In this document: one piece after another, positions 16,322-25,425 of the stretch | Layout: every line of letters starts with the position of its first letter | Numbering within the stretch: position 1 is the first letter of the stretch | NCBI RefSeq assembly: GCF_003226325.1 | Contig: NZ_PDOD01000001.1 | Span: 744,001 to 808,000 of the forward strand | Origin: Salipaludibacillus keqinensis | Lineage (GTDB): Bacteria > Bacillota > Bacilli > Bacillales > Salisediminibacteriaceae | Length of the DNA: 64,000 bases | Reading direction: 5' to 3' | The notes under the pieces: generated by a model | Seen by the model: the letters and a program-made list of their open reading frames with translations, nothing else | Told to the model about the DNA's origin: nothing | Databases searched by the model: none | Program-made: the position numbers and the translations under genes

Positions 16322-17223
16322 TTCATACAGAGGCCGTGACGAAACGATTTGAAGATCTTCAAGCAGTGCAAGATCTGTCTCTTCAAGTACGGAAAGGATC
16401 TATTTATGGATTGCTTGGTTCCAATGGCGCTGGGAAGTCAACTTTTTTAAAGATTTTAGCTGGAGTTTACAAGCCAGACAAGGGTGAAGTAACTATTAAT
16501 AACAAGCCTGTCTATGAAATTCCTGATACGAAGCAGACCATTCTCTTCATCTCAGATCATCCTTATTTCTTTAGTCAAGCGAGCCTTTCTGATATGGCCG
16601 GCTTCTATCGTGGAGTTTACGAACGTTGGAATGAGAAGAGATATGAACAGCTGGCTAAGCACTTCCGGATGGATACGAACAAGCGATTAACTCGTATGTC
16701 AAAGGGAATGCAGCGTCAGGCAGCGTTTATCTTAGGATTATCGGTGATGCCCGATGTGATGATTCTTGATGAACCTTTTGACGGTCTCGACCCTGTCATT
16801 CGCCAGCAAATGAAAAATTTAATCATGCAAGATGTGGCAGATCGTGAATTGACACTCATCGTCTCGTCGCATAACCTTCGCGAAATGGAGGACTTCTGTG
16901 ATTATGTCGGTGTTCTTCATGAAGGGTCTTTACTGTTTGAAAGAGATTTAGATGAACTTCGGACGGATGTTCATAAATTGCAAATTGCTTTCAAAGAACC
17001 GCCTGAGGAAGGTCAACTAATCAAAGACATGGACGCACTTCATTATGAGGTGAAAGGTAGCATCGTGTTTTTAATCGTAAAAGGACAAAAAGATGAGGTT
17101 TTAAGTCATGTTAATCGGTTCAATCCGGCGGTCGTTGACATGTTGCCATTGACATTAGAAGAGATTTTTATTTACGAATTAGGAGGTGCCGGCTATGAAA
17201 TCAACAACCTCATTGTGGAATAA
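16318..17223 (+). CDS. ABC transporter ATP-binding protein (YtrB-like)
   Basis: 301 residues. Walker A GSNGAGKST (~36-44), ABC signature in RMSKGMQRQ (~120-128), Walker B VMILDEPFDGLDP (~145-157), and switch His in SSHNLRE (~180). The C-terminal ~80 residues form a regulatory tail. It is translationally coupled to the GntR gene upstream and overlaps the permease gene downstream by 29 bases. It should energise the membrane protein of 17195-19162. Confidence 0.92.
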   Translation: MIHTEAVTKRFEDLQAVQDLSLQVRKGSIYGLLGSNGAGKSTFLKILAGVYKPDKGEVTINNKPVYEIPDTKQTILFISDHPYFFSQASLSDMAGFYRGVYERWNEKRYEQLAKHFRMDTNKRLTRMSKGMQRQAAFILGLSVMPDVMILDEPFDGLDPVIRQQMKNLIMQDVADRELTLIVSSHNLREMEDFCDYVGVLHEGSLLFERDLDELRTDVHKLQIAFKEPPEEGQLIKDMDALHYEVKGSIVFLIVKGQKDEVLSHVNRFNPAVVDMLPLTLEEIFIYELGGAGYEINNLIVE

Positions 17224-19162
17224 GGCCTTATTCAAACTCCAATTACGCACGGTCACTTGGCTCGGCATTCTTCTTACGCTCCTTCTGATGGTCATGTTGC
17301 CTGTGAGTATTCTCGTTCGAGAGATTCGATTTGGTGCCAATCCAGATCATTTGTTTTACTTAGGAGAGAGCTCGCTGAATGTGTTAAGCGAATTTTCGTT
17401 TCCGTTTCAATTGTTGGTTTTTGCTATCTTTCCAGTTCTTTTAGGGATCGTCTTGCTGAATTTTTCAACAAAAAAAGAGGCCACCTATTTTATGCATAGC
17501 CTTCCGTTCAAAAGGGAAACAATTCTTGCTAATACGTATGGGGCTGGAGTAGTGGCTCTAATAACTCCCCTTCTGTTAACAGGTGTCACGTTAGGTATAT
17601 TGAGATTTTTCTTGGAGCAGCCCTTCTATTCATTTGTCGACGTCTTAGCTTGGATTGGAATTTCAACCTTGATCGTTTTGTTTCTCTATGTCGTCACGAT
17701 GGCGATCGGGGTATTTGTAGGGAATGGACTTCTTCACGGGGGCCTTACGTATACAGTCATTATTGTTCCTGCTTTACTGATCATCTTAACACTTGTAAAC
17801 CTTCAATATTTTATCACGGGATTAGCTTTAACGTCTTACACAGAGACGCTAGCAACGAAAGGGATCTTCTTCATACGCTTAATAGAATTGTATTCGGAGC
17901 CATTTACCGTTGTAGAGTATGTCATCTATACATTGGTGTCAGCGGGGCTCGTCATCCTTTCATTTGTAGCTTACGTGAACCGTCCTTCTGAGGCCTCAGA
18001 TCAAGCCATTGTTTATCCAATCGTCCGATCTATTTTTCTGTATGGTTTAACGTTTTTCGCCATGCTTTTAGGCGGTCTCTATTTTACGGAAGGCTTACAA
18101 GGCGGATTAGCTTGGACAATGTTTGGCTATGTGTTCGGCGCATTTATTGCTTATACGATCTTGCAGATGATCTTGCAAAAGGCGATTCGGCTCTCGTGGC
18201 CGTGGAAGGGATTTGCAGGTTTTACGGCGGTCATTGCTGTTCTTCTCATTCCGGTGAACATCGGGGGGACTCTGTATGCAAACAATATTCCAAATCATGA
18301 AGAAATCGCTTCAGTGGCAATCTATCAATCTTATTCCTATGGATATGATGAGGTAGGAGAAGCACCAAGGCTTACAGGTGATAAGTCTATTGAACAAGTC
18401 ATCAATGTTCATCGGGAAATGAAAGACGAATCTGGAAGTGACATCTATCAATGGAATACGGTCACGATTGATTACGAATTGAAAGAAGGGGGTTCGTTAA
18501 GAAGAGAGTATAGTGTGGATGATAAAGTATTAGCTGAAGCTACAGAGGATTTGAGAAGCAACGAAGAGTTTAAACGAGCGTATGACCCTGTTTTTCAGCT
18601 GAATGAGTTAGACATCACGTACGCGTCTATCTACAGTCAATTTCAAGGAGAAGAAAACAGAATTTCCGGACAGGATGATCTAGACACGATCATTTCCCTT
18701 CTTGAAGAAGATTTGGCTAAGGCCCCATCATCGGTTCTGGCAGAACAGAGTCAAAGTTCGATTGGGGAACTTTATTTCCATACCCCATCCAACAGGAGTG
18801 ATCAGTATATTATGCTAAGAAGAGACTACGAGAATACTCTTGCCTGGCTGACAGAAAACAACTATGCTGGTGCGCTATTAACTTCTGAAAATATCGAATC
18901 GATGACGATTGTCAAATCTACCGGAGAAGATTTTTATATGCAACTGGATGAGATGATGTATTCCTCTCAACCTGTGGAAGAGGTGTTTGAAGATAATTTT
19001 GAAACCTCTGATGCTCGTGAAATAGAACAATTATTAGATATCGGTCAAGATTATTATCATGGTGATTATGTGATCCTTCTTAACGGAGGAGGAGACATTT
19101 ACTACTTCTTAGGTTTTGATCAAGAGGATGCGCCGGACTTCGTTTTAGATAGATTGGAGTAA
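17195..19162 (+). CDS. ABC transporter permease with large extracellular domain
   Basis: 655 residues from ATG 17195, chosen for the TTAGGAGGTGCC site. About six to eight helices lie in residues ~15-365, including FPFQLLVFAIFPVLLGIVLL and YVIYTLVSAGLVILSFVAYV (partial). The region ~370-655 is hydrophilic, predicted outside the membrane and rich in acidic residues. The layout matches the YtrC/YtrD-type permeases (DUF6449 family) that follow YtrA/YtrB. Likely part of an envelope-stress ABC system rather than a nutrient importer; no binding protein is encoded nearby. Confidence 0.8.
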   Translation: MKSTTSLWNKALFKLQLRTVTWLGILLTLLLMVMLPVSILVREIRFGANPDHLFYLGESSLNVLSEFSFPFQLLVFAIFPVLLGIVLLNFSTKKEATYFMHSLPFKRETILANTYGAGVVALITPLLLTGVTLGILRFFLEQPFYSFVDVLAWIGISTLIVLFLYVVTMAIGVFVGNGLLHGGLTYTVIIVPALLIILTLVNLQYFITGLALTSYTETLATKGIFFIRLIELYSEPFTVVEYVIYTLVSAGLVILSFVAYVNRPSEASDQAIVYPIVRSIFLYGLTFFAMLLGGLYFTEGLQGGLAWTMFGYVFGAFIAYTILQMILQKAIRLSWPWKGFAGFTAVIAVLLIPVNIGGTLYANNIPNHEEIASVAIYQSYSYGYDEVGEAPRLTGDKSIEQVINVHREMKDESGSDIYQWNTVTIDYELKEGGSLRREYSVDDKVLAEATEDLRSNEEFKRAYDPVFQLNELDITYASIYSQFQGEENRISGQDDLDTIISLLEEDLAKAPSSVLAEQSQSSIGELYFHTPSNRSDQYIMLRRDYENTLAWLTENNYAGALLTSENIESMTIVKSTGEDFYMQLDEMMYSSQPVEEVFEDNFETSDAREIEQLLDIGQDYYHGDYVILLNGGGDIYYFLGFDQEDAPDFVLDRLE

Positions 19163-19217
19163 GAGGTTGGAGAACGTGTTCGATTTTTAAAAGTGGGCTG
19201 GTGGTTCGGTTCAAAAT

Positions 19218-19256
19218 AAAAGCTTAGGCACTGAATTTGGTCCTAAGCTTTTTTTC
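19218..19256 (+). terminator. Terminator of the GntR-ABC operon
   Basis: AAAGCTTAGG / CCTAAGCTTT hairpin (10-bp arms) followed by T6. Confidence 0.9.
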
Positions 19257-19301
19257 ATTTAAACAGGGGTAACTGATTTTAAGTGTCTTATATGGACCGA
19301 C

Positions 19302-19793
19302 TTAACACCAGACGATGATTTCGTAAGGAGTTGTTTGGGCTGGGATACTAAAGGTGCTAGGTCCATAAATAACAATCAGATTGCGATTGCCTGGGTAGCT
19401 TGAAAAAGGTTGACTATTTGTTAATACGATGGAAGTGTTTGGGCTTAGATTCAGTCTTAACACCCCATCACTGCTCACCAGTTCGGAATTAAAGAAGTCT
19501 ACTTTTACATTTTGAGCCGCAATCTCTTTAACCATGATGAGAGCCCGGTATTGCGGCGGATAGATCAAGGGTACAGGGGCACTGGCGTCATGGTAGCCAG
19601 TTACTCGATCACCAACGGTAACTATTTGCTGATCCACAAAATAAGTGGTAGGTGATACCACGAAATTTACAACTGCCCCGAGCCCGTCCTCCAAGGTGAC
19701 AATTGAGTAACAACCTTGATTTTCACCATTTTGACCGGTCATAAATTCACTAATATTTGTAACCGTCCCTGTGAAAAAATTGAACGTAACCAT
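19302..19793 (-). CDS. Uncharacterised beta-rich protein (163 aa)
   Basis: 163 residues, strong AAAGGAGG ribosome site. Composition is rich in Val, Thr, Ser and Pro, starting MVTFNFFTGTVTNISEF and ending YEIIVWC. No signal peptide or membrane helix. The pattern of alternating hydrophobic residues suggests a beta fold (OB-like at the start: GTVTNI, YSIVTLEDG, VVNFVVSP). Similar unnamed proteins occur in Bacillus and Paenibacillus; function unknown. Confidence 0.65.
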   Translation of the reverse strand: MVTFNFFTGTVTNISEFMTGQNGENQGCYSIVTLEDGLGAVVNFVVSPTTYFVDQQIVTVGDRVTGYHDASAPVPLIYPPQYRALIMVKEIAAQNVKVDFFNSELVSSDGVLRLNLSPNTSIVLTNSQPFSSYPGNRNLIVIYGPSTFSIPAQTTPYEIIVWC

Positions 19794-20024
19794 ACCTTTA
19801 TGCCTCCTTTGGATGATACTTAGAGTGGTGCGCTTGGAAATGATTTATTAAGTTAAAAACGCCTTGAGCATCTCAAGTAAAAGGATATGCACTAGGTATC
19901 TTAATAAGAAGTTAGGTGCTAATCTTCTGACCTAATTAGAAAATTTTACTAAAAGAATTATTAACTGGAAAAAGTAATAAGCTTAACTAAGACAGAAAAA
20001 GGGGATATAACATTATCTGGGTGA
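19794..20024. other. Spacer between the 163-aa gene and the repeat array
   Basis: About 230 A/T-rich bases holding the divergent promoter region of the minus-strand gene. A small CTTGAG/CTCAAG hairpin lies near 19862. No ORF with a ribosome site. Confidence 0.4.
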
Positions 20025-20150
20025 TTCGGGACAAACCTTGGACTAACGAGGGTAGTTCGTCCCGTAACGTCGAGATTCGAGACAAACTTTGGCTGAGTGA
20101 AGCAAGTTAGTCCCATAACAGCGTAAAACGAAACAAACTCCGGACCGCCG
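20025..20150 (+). repeat. 51-bp repeat family (GGGACAAAC type), 2.5 units
   Basis: Units begin at 20025, 20076 and about 20127, a period of exactly 51 bp. The unit begins with CGGGACAAAC and, in the first copy, ends with GTTCGTCCC, so unit ends are inverted complements. The same family occurs at 56165-56239. Confidence 0.7.
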
Positions 20151-20179
20151 AACCAATATCTATAAAGGAGGCTTATTTA

Positions 20180-21019
20180 ATGAAAAAAATGATTTCTTTC
20201 GTGAAATCGTTAGGAAAGGAGTTTTCTAACGACAATGTTCCTTTGCTAGCGGCGGCACAGGGCTATTATTATTTGTTATCTTTAATACCCATGCTCATCT
20301 TGATCCTGTCCGTTTTACCATATTTGAATCTCGATCCGGATCAGGCGATGGCGTTTATGAGTGACATCATGCCTGAGGAAATTGCGGGGATTTTTGAAGA
20401 TCAAATTGTCGATATTTTGACAGAGCAACGAGGCGGATTATTAACAGTTGGGATTCTCGGTACGATTTGGTCAGCCTCCAGCGGAATGAATGCTTTTATG
20501 CAAGCCTCGGATTTGGCTTATAATGTGAGAAATAAACGGCCTTTTATTAAAGCTCGACTTCTCTCCATCGCCTTAACGTTTGGAATGATCATTGCTTTAA
20601 TTATTGCATTAGTTCTTCCAATATTCGGCGACGTTCTGATTGATTATGTTCAGTCTGTTGTGAACATTCCGGCGGGTACAGAGATGTTAATCCAAGTCCT
20701 CCGTTGGACAGTGAGTATAGTAGTGATTGCTGGAGTCTTATCTGCCCTTTATCATTTTGCGCCGAATATCAAGCTTCCGTTTAAAACGGCGATCCCAGGT
20801 GCTTTGTTTGCCACGGTCGCATGGCTTGTTACTTCGTTTGGTTTCTCGATTTACATTAACAATTTTGGGAATTACTCTGAGACATATGGAAGTCTTGGAG
20901 GGGTGGTCATCTTGATGATTTGGTTCTTTCTTATCGGGATCATTCTCGTTGTCGGGGCAGAGATTAACGCGATTTTACACAGAAAGAGACTCACGAAAGG
21001 AAAGCAGAAAATTGCATAG
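20180..21019 (+). CDS. YihY/BrkB-family membrane protein
   Basis: 279 residues with six predicted transmembrane helices. The family signature is seen at the start (LAAAQGYYYLLSLIPMLILIL, shown in part as AAAQGYYYLLSLIP) and in WSASSGMNAFMQASDLAYNV (~97-116), plus AIPGALFATVAWLV (~206-219). AAGGAGG ribosome site. The family was once called 'ribonuclease BN' in error; it is an integral membrane protein, possibly a transporter. Upstream lies the 51-bp repeat array. Confidence 0.88.
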   Translation: MKKMISFVKSLGKEFSNDNVPLLAAAQGYYYLLSLIPMLILILSVLPYLNLDPDQAMAFMSDIMPEEIAGIFEDQIVDILTEQRGGLLTVGILGTIWSASSGMNAFMQASDLAYNVRNKRPFIKARLLSIALTFGMIIALIIALVLPIFGDVLIDYVQSVVNIPAGTEMLIQVLRWTVSIVVIAGVLSALYHFAPNIKLPFKTAIPGALFATVAWLVTSFGFSIYINNFGNYSETYGSLGGVVILMIWFFLIGIILVVGAEINAILHRKRLTKGKQKIA

Positions 21020-21161
21020 TCTCGTTTTTGGTTCGAAAGCTGAGTGTGAGTCCTTGGCTTTTGATCTTTTTTACGGAATAGAGGATAGAAGGAGAAGTGC
21101 TCTACATAATTACCGTTTTTTGGTATGGTGTAACTACAACGATTATTGAGGGGGGTATTAG

Positions 21162-22949
21162 ATGAACACGTATAACTCGAGAAACGACGTTCCTGAGAAG
21201 GAAAAATGGAATTTAAGTGATATTTACGATTCTATAGAAGAATGGGAAGAGGATTACCGCAAAGTTGAAGAATTGACGAAAGAACTCCATAGCTTTAATG
21301 GGAATATTAAAGATGGAAAAGCACTGTACAATTTTTTGCATAAAGAAGAAGAGGTTGAATTACTATTCAAAAATGTATATGTCTACGCCAAGTTGAAAGG
21401 GGATTTGGATACTAGGGAAACACTAGCTCAATCCTTACTGGAAAAAGCTGATCAGCTTGGTGTGAAAGTAAATTCAGCTACATCCTTTTTCACGCCTTTC
21501 CTTCTGGGGTTGGAAAAGGATACGTTAGAGCGATTTATTCAGGATGAGACGGGGTTAGACTATTTTAAAAAGGATCTGTATGATGCCTTTCGATACAAAG
21601 ACCATGTTTTAACGAAAGAGAACGAGGAACTGTTGTCTCAGTTGGGCGAATCTCTATCTTCTCCAAGCCGGACCTTCGGGATGATCAATAACGCAGATAT
21701 TAAGTTTGGTGAGGTTACCAATGATGATGGAGAGAAAGTGGAATTAACCCGTGGACAGTATTCAAAATTAATTGAGGATGAGGATCGCACGAAGCGAGAA
21801 GAAGCTTACAAAGCCTATTATGAACCTTACGTGCAGCTTAAGAATTCAATTGCTTCAACCCTTTCTTCTGCTATTAAAACGAACGTGACACTATCTAAAC
21901 TTAGACATTACCCATCGGCCCTTGAAAAATCGCTGTTCGGGAAGAAAATACCGAAAGAAGTCTATGAAAATCTCATCCAAACGACGAGGGCGAATCTTGA
22001 TTCTATGTACAAGTATACTGAATTACGAAAAGAAACCTTAGCTGTGGATCAGTTAAGACAATATGATCTCGCTGTTCCTTTAGTTTCAGGCGTGAAAGAA
22101 GATATACCCTATGATGAGGCGTATGAAACAATGATGAAGGCGTTATCTCCTTTAGGGAATGATTATCTTCAAGTGTTGAAAGAAATGAAAGATTCACGCT
22201 ATATTGATGTTCGCGAAACCCCAGGGAAACGTTCTGGCGCATACAATTTAGGTCTATATGGAACGCATCCCTTTGTTTTATTGAATCACCAGGATGATTT
22301 GGATAGCTTATTCACCTTGGCTCATGAAATGGGTCATGCCATGCATAGCTATTACTCAAATAAACATCAGCCACAAATCACGGCCGGGTACACGATCTTT
22401 GTCGCTGAGGTCGCTTCCACAGTAAATGAAGTGTTATTAATCAATTATTTATTGAAAAATGCCAAAAATAAAGATTACAGAAAGTATTTATTGAATCACT
22501 TTATCGATCAGTTCAAAGGCACCTTTTTTACGCAAGTGATGTTCGCCGAGTTCGAGAAGAAGACTCATGAGCGCGCAGAACAAGGAGAGCCGCTGAATGC
22601 CGAATCGTTCAGCGAATTGTATGAAGCGTTATTTCAAGAATATAACGGAGAAGCCCTTCTGTTAGAGGAAGAAACGAAGTATGGCTGGGCGAGAATTCCC
22701 CATTTTTACCGTCCGTTTTATGTGTATCAATATGCCACGGGCTTTGCAGCGGCCATTGATATTGCCAACAAGATCATGAGTGGGGACGAAGAGGTGCTCG
22801 CTAACTACCTTGAATTTTTAAAGAGTGGAAGTTCAGATTACCCGATTGAATTGTTGAAAAAAGCGGGTGTCGATTTAACAAGTCCTGAGCCCATTGAGAA
22901 TGCCTTAAATCTATTTAAAGAGCTCGTCGAAGAGTTTTCAGCAGAATAA
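21162..22949 (+). CDS. pepF: Oligoendopeptidase F (M3B zinc metallopeptidase)
   Basis: 595 residues, the usual length. The zinc motif HEMGHAMHS (HExxH) is at ~388, preceded by DDLDSLFTLA. Conserved late features include TVNEVLLINYLL (E is the third zinc ligand) and the substrate-binding tyrosines in HFYRPFYVYQYATGF (~516-530). Cytosolic enzyme hydrolysing peptides of about 7-17 residues. ATG behind GAGGGGGG. Complete; separated from yihY by 142 bases. Confidence 0.93.
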   Translation: MNTYNSRNDVPEKEKWNLSDIYDSIEEWEEDYRKVEELTKELHSFNGNIKDGKALYNFLHKEEEVELLFKNVYVYAKLKGDLDTRETLAQSLLEKADQLGVKVNSATSFFTPFLLGLEKDTLERFIQDETGLDYFKKDLYDAFRYKDHVLTKENEELLSQLGESLSSPSRTFGMINNADIKFGEVTNDDGEKVELTRGQYSKLIEDEDRTKREEAYKAYYEPYVQLKNSIASTLSSAIKTNVTLSKLRHYPSALEKSLFGKKIPKEVYENLIQTTRANLDSMYKYTELRKETLAVDQLRQYDLAVPLVSGVKEDIPYDEAYETMMKALSPLGNDYLQVLKEMKDSRYIDVRETPGKRSGAYNLGLYGTHPFVLLNHQDDLDSLFTLAHEMGHAMHSYYSNKHQPQITAGYTIFVAEVASTVNEVLLINYLLKNAKNKDYRKYLLNHFIDQFKGTFFTQVMFAEFEKKTHERAEQGEPLNAESFSELYEALFQEYNGEALLLEEETKYGWARIPHFYRPFYVYQYATGFAAAIDIANKIMSGDEEVLANYLEFLKSGSSDYPIELLKKAGVDLTSPEPIENALNLFKELVEEFSAE

Positions 22950-22955
22950 GTTTTT

Positions 22956-22994
22956 AAAGAGTAGCAAGTTCGTTTGAATTTGCTACTCTTTTTA
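22956..22994. terminator. Bidirectional terminator between pepF and the VKOR gene
   Basis: AAAGAGTAGCAA / TTTGCTACTCTTT hairpin with T-tracts on both strands. Confidence 0.85.
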
Positions 22995-23005
22995 TATGGC
23001 TTTTT

Positions 23006-23662
23006 TTATACCCCAGGTGCTGGAATGATCGTTACAATCCAAAAGCTGAGCACAGCAAGAGCTGCTATCGTAAACATAAGGAACATCCATGTTAAGCCTT
23101 TCCTATCTAATGCAGTACGAGTATTACGTAGGAGTTCTCGAAGTGGCGGTAAATCACTCTTGCGAAGCATAATGAGTTCTAGAGAAAAGAGAATGGTCGT
23201 AGCTACAGCTGAGACCATACAAAATGGACAAATCGCTCCAATGACAAACAATTGCAGATAAACAAAGAAAGCTGAAGACATGACACCAATCGCTGTCATA
23301 GGTGTTAAAACTTTGAGCACTAAAGGATGGCGTGAGTGATACCACATACCTGCGAATATTAACACTGTAAGATAATAGAAAGCTCCCAATAAAGCTAATG
23401 GGATACCAAATACGTACGCCCAATCACTAGTCATGACTGCCCAAGGTGTTCCCGTGACATCGAACGCTGCTGGTAAGGGTAGGACCCAGAAATGGACACC
23501 ACTTAAGAAAACACTCACTGCCCAGCCAATCGCAGCAACTATAGTAAAGACAACAAAGAGCTTAGGTACCACTGACCCGTATGCATAGGTTCGATCATCG
23601 GTTGTTTCTTGATTCGCTTCTCTTTCAAAAGCCAACGTTCTTTCGTGTACTATTTCATTCAT
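23006..23662 (-). CDS. Vitamin K epoxide reductase (VKOR) family protein
   Basis: 218 residues from ATG 23662, which has GGAGG at proper spacing; the open frame extends 26 codons upstream without a site and through the operators. Five predicted helices. The VKOR active-site pair appears as CPFC in VIGAICPFCMVSAV (~150). An upstream loop lacks an obvious second Cys pair. The protein would reoxidise or reduce thiol partners via quinone in the membrane. Two CsoR/CstR-type operators lie directly upstream, which suggests control by copper or persulfide. Confidence 0.8.
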   Translation of the reverse strand: MNEIVHERTLAFEREANQETTDDRTYAYGSVVPKLFVVFTIVAAIGWAVSVFLSGVHFWVLPLPAAFDVTGTPWAVMTSDWAYVFGIPLALLGAFYYLTVLIFAGMWYHSRHPLVLKVLTPMTAIGVMSSAFFVYLQLFVIGAICPFCMVSAVATTILFSLELIMLRKSDLPPLRELLRNTRTALDRKGLTWMFLMFTIAALAVLSFWIVTIIPAPGV

Positions 23663-23688
23663 TGTTAAACCTCCAACAATAGTTTTTA

Positions 23689-23706
23689 TATACCCCAATG
23701 GGTATA
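23689..23706 (-). promoter_or_regulatory. CsoR/CstR-type operator 1
   Basis: Perfect inverted repeat TATACCC-CAAT-GGGTATA, 27 bases upstream of the VKOR start. It matches the ATACCC-N4-GGGTAT pattern bound by copper-sensing CsoR and persulfide-sensing CstR repressors. Confidence 0.7.
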
Positions 23707-23719
23707 AATGAATTATAAA

Positions 23720-23735
23720 ATACCTATTGGGGTAT
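23720..23735 (-). promoter_or_regulatory. CsoR/CstR-type operator 2
   Basis: ATACCTATTGGGGTAT, an imperfect second copy of the operator, 13 bases from the first. Paired operators of this type are typical for tetrameric CsoR-family repressors. No csoR gene is in the window. Confidence 0.6.
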
Positions 23736-23948
23736 GTCAAGGCGGTGGATTAAAATTTTTTATAAGCATATGGAGAAAGTAGACTCTTAGATTTTCCATT
23801 TAGTAATGTAGGCTAGGATCAATGGGATTTATATATAATCATTGTAAAAATACTGACTATCGTATAATTAGATTGGATATATATGTTAAAATAAGAGTAG
23901 TTAAAGTACTTTTCTTTATCATTTAGATAAAGAAGTAGAGGGGATTAA

Positions 23949-24096
23949 ATGAAAAAAACTTCTAAGAAAAAGACATTTGAAGTGGCATTTCACAGAAGTG
24001 ATTCAGTTGAGTGAAGAGGTCTTAGAGCCATACGGAGGCCGACTTTTTGAAGGGTTTTCGATAGGAAAAGACGTGGAAAATTGTTTCGAAACGTGA
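23949..24096 (+). pseudogene. Short ORFs, possible gene remnant
   Basis: ATG 23949 behind GAGGGGATTAA encodes 21 codons ending TGA at 24012. The +1 frame is open across the same region to TGA at 24094 and encodes KWHFTEVIQLSEEVLEPYGG then RLFEGFSIGKDVENCFET, which looks protein-like. A frameshifted or decayed small gene is the simplest reading. It lies in the 420-base gap between the VKOR operators and the nitronate monooxygenase gene; nothing else is visible there. Confidence 0.3.
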
Positions 24097-24175
24097 GTGA
24101 GGGCACTTTTCAGTTTTTATAAAGCATTTCAACAAAACGACAATAGTTAGCAAACGAGCAAATGAGGTGTTCTAA

Positions 24176-25231
24176 TTGATCATTAATGAAGTAACAGATC
24201 TTCTGCAAATGGAGCATCCTATTATTCAAGCCCCAATGGCGGGGGGAGTGACAACGACGGAATTAGTGACTTCTGTTTCCAATAATGGCGGCTTAGGAAT
24301 GATTGGGGCAGGTTACATGACTCCGATTCAAATGCGTGAACAAATTAGAGAAGTAAAGGAAGTTACATCAAACTTTGGAGTCAATCTATTTGTTCCGAAT
24401 GAATTTAGCGTCTCACAAAATGCAATGGAAACAGCTCATGCGGTACTAGAACCTTTACGTAAGGAATTGAATATTCAACAAGATGGCTCGGAACTTCCTG
24501 AAGCTAAACAATTCTTTGAAACCTTTCAAGCACAAATCGAGGTTGTGATCGAAGAAAAGGTTCCTATTTGTTCCTTTACATTTGGTATTCCTTCTAAGGA
24601 AGTGATGATGAAATTAAAACAACATTCTATTATTCTCATGGGAACAGCTACAACGGTAAGAGAAGCCGTAGCAAACGAAAACAGCGGAATGGATCTTGTG
24701 GTCGTTCAAGGGAGTGAGGCTGGTGGACATCGTGGGAATTTCATCGATGGTCATGAAGAGAGTTTAGTGGGGTTAATGTCGCTGATTCCTCAAGTTGTTG
24801 ACGAAGTCAGCATTCCCGTGATTGCGGCTGGGGGAATTATGGATGGGAGAGGGTTAATGGCTTCTTTATGCTTAGGAGCCAAGGGTGTGCAAATGGGGAC
24901 GGCATTCTTAACTTGTATTGAAAGTGGAGCCCATAAAATCCATAAAAAGGCGATTCTTCATGCTGAAGAGGATCATATTGTTTTCACTCGTGCTTTTTCT
25001 GGAAAATGGGCAAGGGGGATAAAAAATAGATTTATTGTGGACATGCAGGAACATGAAAGGTCATTTCCTGATTTTCCAGTTCAAAATCACTTAACAAAAT
25101 CTATTAGAAAAACTTCATCTACGAAAAATAACAAGGACTTTATGTCACTTTGGGGAGGACAGAGTCCAAGGTTGGCTAAGATTCAAACGGTTGAATCGTT
25201 GATTAAAAATATTATGAGTGAAGCTAAATAA
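24176..25231 (+). CDS. Nitronate monooxygenase (2-nitropropane dioxygenase family)
   Basis: 351 residues, TIM barrel, TTG start behind GAGGTGTTCTAA. Seen: PIIQAPMAGGVTTTELV (~15-31), NNGGLGMIGAGYM (~36-48), FGVNLFVPN (~68-76), GSEAGGHRG (~182-190, with the catalytic-region His), AAGGIMDGRGLMASLCLGAKGVQMGTAFL (FMN phosphate site, in part AAGGIMDGRG) . These are the class I NMO motifs. It oxidises propionate-3-nitronate and similar nitronates using FMN and O2. Single gene. Confidence 0.9.
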   Translation: MIINEVTDLLQMEHPIIQAPMAGGVTTTELVTSVSNNGGLGMIGAGYMTPIQMREQIREVKEVTSNFGVNLFVPNEFSVSQNAMETAHAVLEPLRKELNIQQDGSELPEAKQFFETFQAQIEVVIEEKVPICSFTFGIPSKEVMMKLKQHSIILMGTATTVREAVANENSGMDLVVVQGSEAGGHRGNFIDGHEESLVGLMSLIPQVVDEVSIPVIAAGGIMDGRGLMASLCLGAKGVQMGTAFLTCIESGAHKIHKKAILHAEEDHIVFTRAFSGKWARGIKNRFIVDMQEHERSFPDFPVQNHLTKSIRKTSSTKNNKDFMSLWGGQSPRLAKIQTVESLIKNIMSEAK

Positions 25232-25241
25232 GAATAACCTA

Positions 25242-25272
25242 GAGCCCTCACGCTACTGCATGCGAGGGCTTT
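25242..25272 (+). terminator. Terminator after the nitronate monooxygenase gene
   Basis: AGCCCTC / GAGGGCT hairpin with a 14-base partly paired loop. T tract short. Confidence 0.55.
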
Positions 25273-25425
25273 AGCAGAATTAAATTAAATTAAATCCTCC
25301 GACAACAACGACTGTTCCCCAATCAAGAACCTCCAAAGAAGTTTTATACACATCCTCATACGTGGGTCTAATTTGGTAATCCCCTTAATAAAATAAAAAC
25401 AACAAGGGAAGAAATGAGGGACAAA

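Noticed and set aside
23663-23740. 26-residue N-terminal extension of the VKOR protein
   Set aside because: It covers the CsoR/CstR-type operators and lacks a ribosome site; GGAGG supports ATG 23662.
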